This document shows, in pieces, positions 36,540 through 46,760 of a stretch of 64,000 bases of DNA. Positions within the stretch are counted from its first letter, which is position 1. Each line of letters opens with the position of its first letter. The stretch comes from Carettochelys insculpta (Eukaryota > Chordata > Testudines > Carettochelyidae). Both the position numbers and the translations under genes were made by a program. The notes under the pieces are model-generated. The model was not told the DNA's origin. It saw nothing but the letters and a program-made list of their open reading frames with translations, and did no database searches. Location: the NCBI RefSeq assembly GCF_033958435.1, contig NC_134137.1, forward strand, positions 176,279,501 to 176,343,500, in the 5' to 3' direction.

Positions 36540-37277
36540 GCTGCCCTCAGCTGCCTCCCCAGATGATGCCTTGCCTACTCCCCAGCTCCACTTCCTTGAG
36601 CTGAGCAGAGCTTGAGGTTTGGGGAAAGGAGGCCACAGCATTTGTTTTAAGTTGCCACCTGTGCTAATAATCCTGAAATGCATGTCCTGATTTCCAGATT
36701 GGGCCTATTGGTCCAGCACAGATTGGATAGGCGTGTTAATTCACAGTGCTGCAGTGGCAAAAGGGAGTTCGCAGATTGCACCATTTATAGGAGAGGGAGA
36801 CAGATTAAATAATCCAACCCCTACCCCCAAACATCATCACCTTTGGTATGATTTGTGCCCGTGGATTTGCACGTAGGCAGTAGTCCATGGACTCCCTTAG
36901 GGAAGGAACTATAATTGTTCTACACCTTTGCACTGCACATATAAGCGGTGAGGTTCCTTTCCTCAGGTACATCTTGGTCCCTTGTGAAATAGGCTGGGAG
37001 ATAAAGTAACTGGAATAACTCTTTTACTTCTGTTCTCTTCAGCTGGTAAAGGCCTATACAACTTTCCCCCAAAAGATGGCACTAGGAGTCACTGTAAAAA
37101 AGAGTGAGTCTGACAGCTGAAACTTTTCTGTCTGAGCAAAACTTCCACAGGAGCCCTGAGATGTCCCTCCCCACAGCCTTGCCTCCTATGAAAGAGATAG
37201 CTCAATGTCACTTGCAAGAAACCGGATCTCTGGACGTGGCAGAGCTATAGCAAAGGGGTCCTTCATCTTGACGTGGA
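36540..37277. other. Intergenic DNA
   Basis: No gene or repeat that I can name. Confidence 0.5.
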
Positions 37278-37771
37278 GGGTGCATCTACACTAGCCCCAT
37301 GTTTCTAAATTAATTTTGAAAGGGGGGCGCAATTTCCAAAGAGGCCGTGGAGTGTCCACGCGCATAATGGCCTCTTTTGAAATTGTTTTCAGGGAAAAGG
37401 GGCATGAATTTCAAAATCGCTGATCCCAGGAAGAGCAGCCCCTTTCGCAACTGAATTTCAAAATAGAGCATGTGTAGACGCTCTGGGGCTGCTATTTCGA
37501 AATAGCAGGTCCTCCATGGTGGTGGCCTCAAAGGAGTGTGGAGATGCTCTAGCCAGCCCCAGAGGGGCTCTGGGGCCAGCCTTTTAAAGCTGCACAGCCC
37601 TGAAAACCCTCTGCAGGAAGCTGAGAGCGTGCCCAGAGCCTTAGGAGCTTGAGCGCTGCCTGGCACACACTCCAGCAGCCCAGACAGTGGTGCCATTCAG
37701 CCCACCGGCTGACTGGTGAGCCCCCCACACTCCAGGAACCCCCAGGAGGCCCTCTCCTCCCAGTCTGAGGG

Positions 37772-39183
37772 TTGCCAGAGGCAAGCCAGGGCCAGAAGAG
37801 GGGCCTCTCCTGCACAGAGGCCAAGATTAAAGATCTTCTCAGCCTCTGGGCAGATGAGGACATGCTGTTGCACAGCACTGGGTGGCCCCAAAACACAGGG
37901 CCTTTGAATGGCTGTTGCTGGGGCTGCGGATGTGGGGCCACCCCCAGCTCATAGCCAACCAAGTGCGCTCAAAAGTAAAGGAACTGAGGTGGCCTATAGT
38001 CGGGCCAGGGACACCTGCAGGTGATCGGGGCAGGGGCCGCCCCGAGGTGCCCACACTATCGCATGCTGGACCAGCTCCTCGGCCTGAAGCACACCCCCAA
38101 GCCAATAGCCGTGATTGACACAGCTGGCCCTGAGACAGATACCAACGCAGACCCGCACGCGCAGCCAGGACTATCAGGCCAGACCAGGGTAGTGGAGCCA
38201 GGGGGCAGCTTGGAGGACGAAGGTCCCTTCGTCATCACCGTCAGCTCCAGTACCTCCAGCCAGGCTCCCTCGAGAGCAGTGTCCCTGGATCTGTTCTCCA
38301 GAGCCCCAGGTAGGTAACAGGTGGATCGGGCAGCCTGGGGGGGGGCACCCCGTTCTGTGTCCCCCAGTCACATGCCAGACGTGGCAGCATCCAGCACCCT
38401 TGCCTGTGGACAGTGCCCCAACCCTCCCAAGCAGGAAGTGATGTGGGGTCCAGACTGCAGCCAGCAGGTGTCCCATGGATGCAGCCCCAGGGGCCACACA
38501 GGACCCCCCGGGGGGTTGGGTGAGCAGATGCTGCGTCAGGGGGTGAGAAGAGCCAGGCGGGGCCCCAGGGGCTGGGTAGCAGCACTGAAGGGTGGCCCCT
38601 CTCCCCACTGTGTCTCCACAGCCTCATCCTCTGAGGGCCAGACCAGTCCTTTCCCAGCCACCGGCACACCAGCCCCGCCATTTGATAAGGCTGGGGAACT
38701 CCCATCCCTGATACACAGGCCGCTGCCCGCCCAGCTGCCGAAGGCCTACCGTCACTATGACCCAGAGGAGACTTCAGCAGCCTACACTGCTGCCATCTAG
38801 GAGCAGAGGTTCATCCTCCGAGACTGGCTGCAAATGAAGTGGGAGGACAGGGCCGGGTGGAGGGAGGTCTGGGGCAAGGTGTCCATGGCCCTCCGGCATC
38901 TTGCCTTCCTACCACCCACTCTTCCAGCCCCTTCCCCACCCCTGCTGCACCCAAACTCACCTCCCTTATCCCAGCCACCCTCTCCCAGGGCACCCAGCTT
39001 GCACTGGGCTGCTGGCACATTGCCAGTGTGGGCCAGGGGGAGCCTCCTCCTCCACCCCGCCAACACCTTTACCTCCCTCAGCACCCCATCACTCCTTAAC
39101 CCTCCTAGCCCACCTGGCCTCATTACTGGGGCAGTGTCCCCAGCCCCCCTGCCCAAGCCTACCTCCCCATCATCCCAGCCCTG
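37772..39183 (+). pseudogene. Myb/SANT-like protein of Harbinger copy 2, broken
   Basis: The DNA-binding domain reads CTEAKIKDLLSLWADEDMLL then, after a shift near 37905, FEWLLLGLRMWG and NQVRSKVKELRW (to about 37992). Exon 1 continues with an acidic/serine-rich tail (EDEGPFVITVSSS) to a GTAGGT donor after 38309. Exon 2 begins after a TCTCCACAG acceptor at 38622 (SSSEGQTSPFPATG). A TAG at 38798-38800 interrupts before the helical C-terminal part EQRFILRDWLQMKWED. At least two frameshifts and one stop. The intron position equals that in copies 1, 3 and 4. Confidence 0.7.
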
Positions 39184-39543
39184 AGGGGCCCCCTGCACCC
39201 AAGGCAGAAGGGCCCCCCCCACCCACTGAGGGTCCCACCCCTCCACCCCCATGGAGGACTAGGCCCGCCTGTGTCCATGGCCCCATATACAGGGGCGTGC
39301 CCCCGCCCCTTTTAACATAGTTCTCCCTGGTCCACCCCTGTATCTATCTCCCAGGTATGACAACCCCACACCATTTTTTGTTCATGTGCAGTTTATTTAC
39401 ACGTGTGCTGGTTATGTTCAGTAAAAAGTTGTGTTGTGCACCCTGGCGTCACCTGTGCGTGCGCGGGCAGAGATGTGGGATGGGTGCATTGGGGGGGGCT
39501 GTGATGCGGGCTGGGTGTGGGCTGGAGGGGGCCAGTGGGAGGG

Positions 39544-40685
39544 TCAGTGAGGCTCCTTGTCAAAGGCCTCCCAGAGGGCCTCCTGGACCCTAACCGCGTC
39601 CCTGTGTGCCTGGCAGCACGGAGCCACGGGTGGCTGTTTGTACCCGGAGCCGCTGTCTGCAGCCCAACCTTGCACAAAACGCTTGCTCTTGCCCTCCACT
39701 GTATTGTGCAGAGTGCAACAGGCCATGACCACCCCGGGAATAGTGGGCAGGCTGACGTCCAGCCACACGTTGAAGCATCGGAAGCTCCCCTTCAAGAGTC
39801 TGAAGTCTGGCTCCATGGTATTGCAGGCGTGGCTGAGGCGGTGGTTAAAAGCACCCTGGCGGGTAGTGGTGCGTTCTGTGTAAGGATGCACCAGCCATGG
39901 CTGCGATGGGTATTCCCTGTCGGTCACTATTATGGTGGCATTGTGGTGTCCCCCACAAGGAGCTCCCGGGCAGGGACATACGTGCCCTCTTCCATGCGGC
40001 GCCCCAGCCAGGAGTTCTAGAATACCCTGATGTCAGGGGCTTGTCCGGACCAGCCCACACAGATGTCACTGAACTGGCACCCGGCATCAATGAAGGCGAG
40101 CAGCACTACCGAGTGGTACCCCTTGTGGTTTATATAGTGGCCTGCACTGTGGTCCAGGGCATGGATTGCTATGTGGGTGCCATCGAGGGCACCAAAGCAG
40201 TTGGGAAACCCAAGAGCTGCAAATCCCATCATGGCATTGTCCAGGTCCCCAAGGTGGACAGTCCTGCGCAGAATCATGTGGCTGATCACCTGGACATTGA
40301 GAGGGGGCATTGACATGTGGGCCAAATGGTGGCTGTCCGGGGTGGCCAGCTTCCACGCCACAATCCCCACCAGGAGTGTGGGCCACACGTGGGTGTCCAT
40401 GTGCTGCAGGGTGGGAGTGAGCCATTGGCACAGCTCCATGAAAGTCTGCGTTGTCATTCTACAGTTCTGGAGCCACCTTTCATCATCCCACTGCCACTGG
40501 CCCAGTACCAGCCTCTCCCACCAGTCCCTACTGCTGGGGTGGCTCCAGAGGCTCCGTGGGGAGGGGAATGGGGTGCTGTGGTTGCCCTGTGGCCAGAGCC
40601 TGCAGGACCCCATTGGGGGTGAGGGTGGGGGTGGGGGGTTCGTGGGCTGCAGGGCTTCCACCATTGCCAGCATGTCCATGACCAT
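39544..40685 (-). pseudogene. Harbinger transposase of copy 2, broken, intron region deleted
   Basis: One open frame runs 40685 to 40017 and joins the N-terminal part (LVLGQWQWDDERWLQNCRM, WKLATPDS) directly to exon-2 sequence (VISHMILRRTVHLGDLDNAM). The intron and the helix-turn-helix segment after ATPDS found in copy 3 are missing, but the frame is kept. It reads through the first catalytic block CFGALDGTHIAI and stops at TAG 40017-40019. The remainder, in another frame, keeps IVTDREYPSQPWLVHPYTE (second Asp) and NTMEPDFRLLKGSFRC (Glu) to a stop near 39544. The catalytic residues survive but the frame does not. Confidence 0.78.
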
Positions 40686-41092
40686 CTGGGCCCTGGTGTC
40701 AGTGAAGGCGACAGCCTCAGGCAGCTGCTAGTGCGCCATGTGCTGCGACTTTCCCCAAGCACGGTCCCTGCAGTGCTGTCTGTTGCTCTTCAGTATGCTG
40801 TGTATGTGGTTTGGGAGGGGCCCTTTAAGGGGGCTGCCGGTTGTGGGACCCAGAAGGGCTCGTCGGCCATGTAACCCCAGACATGATTTTTCCTGGCTTG
40901 TTCTTTTGAAAGGGCTCGTGTTGCTGTGTGGACACTTCTTTTTGAAAAAGCTGGGGGGGCGCTCTTTTGAAATAGCGGACTGGTACAGCGATCCGCTTTG
41001 TGTATGTGGCTGTGCTATTTCAAAATCTCTTGTTTCTATATAGATTTTCGATGTGCCCCCTTTCAAGATCTCTGTGTAGCGTAGACACAGCC

Positions 41093-41496
41093 ATAATGAC
41101 AGAGCAAGATGGCAAGATTTAGGCATGCTGAGGAAAGTGGGCCACAGGAATCGATGACAAAGGAAGTCTCTTCTTCTCTGATGAGAGGAGTGATTGGTTT
41201 TGACACTATATGAAGTTTCCCTATAAGGCAGAAAAATGAAACGTGTGATTTAGAAATATTTTCTATTGGAAGGGCGGAATTAGTCTACTGAGATCTGCTA
41301 TTATCTGCTACAAAGCACTAATGTGATGAAGTTTTGTACAAAGTAATTTTATTATAGCATCACTGTTCTCGAACCTGTAGTTTAAGTGATAGGGGCTGTC
41401 TGGTAATTTAGGTAGGGGTTCTATATTTGACCTTTCAAAAAAAGAGGACACCCCTGAGAGGGAATATATCTGTATCAGTATCTACTGATTCACATT
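41093..41496. other. Spacer between Harbinger copies 2 and 3
   Basis: 404 bp of AT-rich DNA without recognisable features. Confidence 0.6.
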
Positions 41497-41869
41497 AGCC
41501 GCGTCTACACTGGCCGGTTATTTCAAAGTTGAAATTGACGTAAGGCGGCGAGACGTCGAAATCGCTATCCTAATGAGGAGATGGAAATAGCGCCCTACTT
41601 CGATGTTGAACATCGAAGTAGGGTACTTGTAGATGATCCGCATCCTGCAACATCGAAATAGTGGGGACCTCCATGGCGGCCATCAGCTGAGGGGTTGAGA
41701 GACGCTCTCTCCAGCCCCTGAGCTCTATGGTCACCGCATGCAGCAGCCCCTTAAAGCTCCCCGCCCCTTATTTCCTTTGGAAGAAGCTGAGAGCTTGTGC
41801 AGGCAGCAGCACAGCCACGTGCCCAGCCTGCATGTCCCTCCGCAGCCCCAAGCTACCATCCTGCATCCC

Positions 41870-43337
41870 ATGGCAGCCAGCCAGCCCCCCAAGCACCCAC
41901 AGGGCACGCCCCCCAAGGGGACCCTGGGCTCCCAGCCTGCCAGCCAGAGGGGGAAGAGGCAGTGGGGCCCCTCCTTGACGGAGGCTGAGATCCGGGACCT
42001 GCTGGGGCTCTGGGGCGAGGAGGAGGTGCTCCAGGTAATGGGGAGCAAGAGGCGGAATGTGGATGCGTTCACTTGGCTGGCCGAGGGCCTGGCTGCCTGG
42101 CGTCACCCTGCCCACACTCCTGACCACATCAGGAGTAAGGTGAAGGAGCTGCGGCAGGGTGACACCCGGGCCTGGGACACGGCCAGCCAATCTGGGGCCA
42201 TCTCCACCGCTTGCCCCTTTTACAGGGAGCTCAGGGAAATCCTGGGCCCCTGGTACACCTCCCCCCGCCCCAGCCACCCTTGACTCATCGGCCGACGAGC
42301 CCCAGCAGGCCCCAGAGACAGAGTCTGCCCCAGAGGCAAGCCCCGCACCCCAGGGGCCCCCCCAGGAGCCCACCTCTGGAACACTGGAGGAGGAGGAGGA
42401 GGGGGCCTCCAGCGACAGGGGGCTCCAGATCACCCTCCCCTCCCGCAGCTCCAGCAGGGCATCCACCTGATGGCTGTGCCCCAACCGTGGGAGCAGAGCG
42501 TCAGGTATGTACCCACCGGTGCACACCCCCGGAGTTAAGGGGTGGGGACAAGAGACATGACCAGGGCCCTCCACACACCCACCAGCAGGACAGTGCCATG
42601 CCCCATCCCTGGGGATGGAGGGAGCGGAACCTAGGGTCCCCCGGGAGGCGGGGGGTTGGACATCCACCATCATCATCAACAGCATCTCCGGGGGACGGGG
42701 CTGGGGAACCAGCAGCAGAGGGGTGGGGGGACAAGGGCCACAGGTCAGGGCCCAGACTAACGGCTGTCTCCACTCTTCTTCCCCCCTGTGTTCTGCAGCT
42801 GCATCATCGGAGGGCCCGGAGAGCACCGGCGCAGCGTCTGTAGTCCCAGAGAGCCCACCAGGGCCATCCCACCAGGCCAGCCCCTCGGCGGAGCACGGAC
42901 CAGCCCCAGGACGAGGCCGACCGCGGCGGGGCCATCTACGGGCATCCACGGACCCCCAGCTGCTCGCCACCCTCCAGCGTCAGCTGGAGGTGTCCGAGCG
43001 GTGCCTGCAGGTGGAGGAGTGGTGGCTCCACCTCCAGGAGTGAGTGCTGGCCTGGCGCCAGGAGGCTTGGGGGGCCTTCATGCGCACGTTCCAGGACATT
43101 GCGCGGCACCTGGGCCCTCCCGCCACTCCGCCCACCACTCCGCCCTCTGCTCCACCCACTGCTCCACCCGCCGGCCCTCCACCATCGGCCGTCCTGGGGC
43201 CTGCCACCGAGGGGAACCATGGGCCATCGGACACCGCCCGGCCATATCTGCCAGTTCTCCTGGCCCCCATGCAGCCTCGACCAGGCCTCCGGCCAAGGCA
43301 TGGGTCATGCCCTGCAACACCAGGTGCAGGACAATAG
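41870..43337 (+). pseudogene. Myb/SANT-like DNA-binding protein of Harbinger copy 3 (nearly intact)
   Basis: The accessory protein of a Harbinger transposon, expected to bind the element ends and help the transposase. Start chosen at the ATG at 41870; the frame is open upstream to 41738. The trihelix/Myb-like domain spans 41972-42157 (SLTEAEIRDLLGLWGEEEVL to HIRSKVKELRQ), followed by the FYRELREILG motif. A one-base gain in a C-run near 42262 shifts the frame into an acidic tail (LEEEEEGASSD). Exon 1 ends at 42504 before GTATGT. Exon 2 starts at 42799 after TTCTGCAG, and the phase fits (an Ala codon is split). Two in-frame TGA codons occur, at 42468 and 43041; the second lies in a helical segment (LQVEEWWLHLQE*VLAWRQE) and looks like a CGA to TGA change. 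Confidence 0.75.
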
Positions 43338-43532
43338 GGGTGTGTGGCGGAGGACGTTGCCCCCCAAGGCCCCCTCCTTTGGACTCATTCCCCCCATGTT
43401 GGTGTAAATAGTTTTTGTTCTACCCGTTTTGTAACTGCCCCCCTATGTACGTAGTTCCCCCCTTATTCTTCTGTTTTCATATTATTAATAATACAAAGGG
43501 TTGCAGGGTTTGGTTTAAAAAAATTCCATTTT

Positions 43533-43538
43533 TTTATT
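43533..43538 (-). terminator. Poly(A) signal overlapping the transposase stop codon
   Basis: AATAAA on the - strand at 43538-43533. The transposase TAA stop (43536-43534) lies inside it, so the gene ends with almost no 3' UTR. This fits the tight convergent packing with the Myb-like gene. Confidence 0.55.
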
Positions 43539-45031
43539 GTACAGAAGTGTGGTGGGGGGTGTGAACTCTCGGGTTCTCTGTGATGTGGGCGTGGGGGCAG
43601 GGAGTGTTGTGGAGGATGGGGGGGTGCAGTGGGTGGCTCACCTGCAGCTGGCCCTGCCAGCGTTCACTCCCTGGAGCCTGGTCAAAATGGGCCCACAGGG
43701 CCTCCCGGTCCCGGATCCCCTCAGGGTCGACCTGGCGACTGGGGGCAGCGGGTGGCTGGAAGTCGGCCCTGCCAGCCTCCACAGCCCAGCCCTGGAAGAA
43801 GGCCTCTCCCTTGCTCTCCATCAGGTTGTGGAGTGCGCTGCACGTGCCCACAACCTGGGGGATGTTGTTGAGGCCTGCTTCCAGGCGGGTGAGGAGACAC
43901 CTCCAACGCCCTTTGAGGCGGCTGAAAGTGCGCTCGACCACCTGGCGCACATGGTTCAAGCGCGTGTTGAAGCGCTTCTGGCTGGCTGTGACATGACCCG
44001 TGTAAGGGTGCATGAGCCAGGGCCGGAGGGGGTACGCTGCGTCTGCGACGATGCAGAGGGGCATGGTGGTGTCCCCCACAGAGATCTCCCGCTGGGGGAT
44101 GTAGGTCCCCGCCTCCAGCCGGCGGCACAGGCCCGAATTTCTGAACACACGGGCGTTGTGGGTGCTGCCAGGCCAGCCAACATAAATGTGCAAGAGGCAT
44201 CCCCAGCTGTCCACCAAGGCCTGAAGGACTACAGAATGGTATCCCTTCCTATTGAGGAAGTGTCCTCCGCTGTGCTCCGGGGCACAGATGGGGATATGGG
44301 TCCCATCCAGAGCCCCAAAGCAATTTGGGAAGCCCAGGCTGGCAAACCCCGCGATGGCAGCATCCAGGTCCCCAAGCCGCACGAGCCTGTGGAGGAGCAG
44401 GGCATTGATTGCGTGAACGACCTGCAGGGAAAGGACATGAGAGAGCACCAGTGAGGGGTGTGCAGGGTGTGTCTAGCCCTCCCCCCCCCGGGCTCCTCCC
44501 CTCCCGCCCGGGCTCCCCCCCTGGGCTCCCCGCCCCCGGGTCCTCTTACCTCCATGAGGACAGCCCTGACGGTGGCCTTGCCCACGCTGAACTGCTGCCC
44601 TACAGATCGGTAGCTGTCTGGAGTGGCCAGCTTCCAGACAGTGATGCCGACCTGTTTCTCTACAGTGAGGGCATGTCGCATGGGGGTGTCCTGGTGCCGT
44701 AAGGCAGGGGTGAGCCACTGGCAGAGCTCCAGGAATGTCTGCCGGCTCATTCTGAAGTTCCGGAGCCAGCGGTCGTTGTCCCACTCGCCGAGCACCAGCC
44801 GCTCCCACCCGTCCATGCTCGTGGGGATCTCCACAGCTGGCGGCGTGTGCAGCAGGGGGGCACTGGGAGGGCAGCAAGGTCTGGGGCTGCTTCCTCATCC
44901 CCCGAGGACAGCTCATCTTCCTGAAATAAAAGAGGGTCAGCTGCCTCCTGCATAGCACTGAGCAGGGCAACCACTGCTCCTCCAGGGGCGGGTGTGTGGG
45001 CCTCTTGCTGCTGCTGCTGCTGGGGCTCCAT
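43534..45031 (-). pseudogene. Harbinger DDE transposase of copy 3, one frameshift
   Basis: A HARBI1-like transposase, which would cut and paste the element in the nucleus. Likely start at 45031 (MEPQQQQQQEAHTP). A one-base length change in the C-run near 44855-44860 separates this N-terminus from the main frame. The main exon 1 (to 44550) holds DNDRWLRNFRMSRQTFLELC and a helix-turn-helix (SVGQQFSVGKATVRAVL). The intron 44549-44422 has GTAAG and CCCTGCAG ends and is phase 0 (ME|VVHAI). Exon 2 is open for 295 codons to TAA at 43534. Catalytic residues: Asp in CFGALDGTH (44307-44305), Asp in VADAAYP (44043-44041), Glu in VERTFSRLKG (43935-43933). 35 residues separate the last two, a D35E spacing. 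The family's HDAR motif reads HNAR here. Confidence 0.85.
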
Positions 45032-45379
45032 GCTGCTTCCACGCGGTGTGTGTGCCTGTGGCTCCGCAGACCGTGTGCTGTGTGTCTGGGAGGGGCCCTT
45101 TAAGGGAGCGTCTTGCTGTTGCCCTGGAAGTGCTAGTCCGCCCTGTGACCCTGTCTGCAGCTGTTCCTGGCACCCTTTTTTCGATTTGGGCCGCTTTGGT
45201 GTGTAGATGCTCCCCTGCAGTGCCTACTTCGATGTAGTGCTGTCCAACATCGACGTTGAACGTCAACGGCACCAGCCCAGGAGGATGTGTAGACGTTGTT
45301 CATCGAAATAGCTTATGTTGATTTCGCTACATCGAAATAAGCTATTTCGATGTAGCATACCAGTGTAGACATAGCTATT

Positions 45380-46665
45380 GTATTAATGTACTAGATATAC
45401 TAGACACATTATTACAACATGGGTTGGTGGATACAGATATCGATACACTCCTTCTCAAGAATGTCCTCTTTTTTATATGGTAACCATTATATGTGGTAAT
45501 TTAAGCCCAGGATTTAAGTTTCTGTAAAAACAAATCACTTTACATAATAGTATTTACAAAATATGTCCATGATTAAAATATTCTGGGGGCTTTGCATTCC
45601 CTGTCAATGTCTGCAAAGTATAAAATAAGCCGTTTATCGGTTTACTAATTCGAAAGCTTTTATCTGTAGGAACAGAACAAACACCATCTTCCAAGGAAAT
45701 GGACGGTACCCATCCAACTGCTGCTCTCGTCACCACCATACTTAGGAAGATTTTGGAATGTCTTGGAGACAAGTGGACAAGAACATAACTTCTGATAATG
45801 AGAACAGGTTGAGAAAAGCCTTGTTGTGCTGAAAAAAAGAGACGAGTTTATTACACTGCACCAGCAATTTCACTGGGTCCATGTTTTTTTTTTAAAGGAA
45901 GATAATACTTTGTAGAAAAGAGTCACGTTAGAATGTTCTCAACTGCCATCATAGATGAAGAAACACCTGTCTTCAAACCCAGTCCTACCTCCTCTGATAC
46001 TATTGTTTGTTTTGTCAGCTATTAAATAGGAATCTCAACCCGTAGATGTTCCTTGCAGGATGAGTCCTCCTGTATTTTGTGGATGTGGTCTGGTATCTTC
46101 TGAAATGTAGTTATTCTACACACACACACGTGTTCAAAAGGAGATGAGTGTTATTCCTGAGGTAATTCTGCGCCACTGCATATGTGTATTTTACATGCTG
46201 CACCTATTTTTAATTTTATTTACTTCGCAGTTGACATGACCGCACCTGAGCACTGTGGTATTTTGATTCAGAGATGCAAAGTATATGTTGCCCTATTACC
46301 ACAGTGTTCAGGTTTGTTTAATACAAGAATGAGCCTCATGAATTTTTGTATTACGTTCAGCAAGGGACCTAAGCTGGTCCAGATTTTAAGTTCCTCAAAG
46401 CAAGGAACAGGTTGTCTCATCTGCCTCTACATTTGCCGTGCATCATTACGTCACTGGAAAGGATAACTACAAAGATGATATTGATGGCAGTGGTGCGGAC
46501 TTGAGTCACTAGTTCACATCCATAGCCCTTCCAGACCACTCAGCAATATACAGCATGCGGGAGGAGTATGAGTTCAGGATGTAAATGTTGTGGAGTACGA
46601 GGGACAGATGTGTGTGTGTATGTGAGTATGTGCTAGAGGAAAAATGTCTGCGTTTTAAAGTGTTC
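45380..46665. other. Intergenic DNA
   Basis: AT-rich. A short CA repeat near 46120. Nothing else to name. Confidence 0.5.
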
Positions 46666-46669
46666 AGAC

Positions 46670-46760
46670 ACTAGGTGGTGCAGTGGGTTAGAACAAGAGC
46701 CTTTTACTTTGGGAGACCACAGTTTGTGCACAATTCAGTCCAGCCTATAGTTTGGCCAGA
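46670..46760 (+). repeat. Possible tRNA-derived SINE head
   Basis: GGTGGTGCAGTGGGTTAGAA has the spacing of a tRNA-like A box and is followed by an anticodon-stem-like stretch and a weak B-box-like TTTGTGCACAATTC. Cryptodiran turtles carry tRNA-derived SINEs. The resemblance is loose. Confidence 0.35.

Larger units (their letters stand above)
37278..41092 (+). mobile_element. Harbinger-type transposon, copy 2 (decayed)
   Basis: The termini GGGTGCATCTACACTAG and the inverse of GGCTGTGTCTACGCTAC bound 3815 bp with the same two-gene convergent layout as copy 1: Myb-like on the + strand, transposase on the - strand. The flanks GGA and ATA do not match, so the target duplication is lost or an end is off. 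An antisense AATAAA (39392-39397) lies just beyond the transposase stop. Ends 404 bp before copy 3. Confidence 0.82.
41497..45376 (+). mobile_element. Harbinger-type transposon, copy 3 (near intact)
   Basis: The ends are AGCCGCGTCTACACTGG and the inverse of AGCTATGTCTACACTGG, flanked by ATT on both sides (41494-41496 and 45377-45379), a perfect 3-bp duplication. Length 3880 bp. The left gene (+) is Myb/SANT-like and the right gene (-) is a DDE transposase. They converge near 43.4-43.5 kb. Subterminal zones hold many ATCGAAATAG and CTTCGATGTTGAACATCGAAG palindrome-like motifs with CpGs intact. It is the parent type of the 0.7-kb MITEs at 16.6, 19.3 and 61.0 kb. Interior strongly GC-rich. Confidence 0.9.

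Noticed and set aside
31254..37277. Possible KCNJ15 or other host exons downstream of ERG
   Set aside because: No frame with a known domain and splice sites was found. In mammals KCNJ15 lies farther from ERG.
41768..42970. A 400-codon open frame on the - strand across the Myb-like gene
   Set aside because: It is antisense to the Myb/SANT domain frame and GC-rich sequence lacks stops. The + strand frame carries the recognisable domain and splice sites.
43537..44454. A 305-codon + strand frame opposite the transposase
   Set aside because: It is the mirror of the transposase exon in GC-rich DNA. The - strand frame has the D-D35E motifs.
46670..46760. An intact tRNA gene
   Set aside because: The arms do not pair well and the B box is weak. 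At most a SINE relic.
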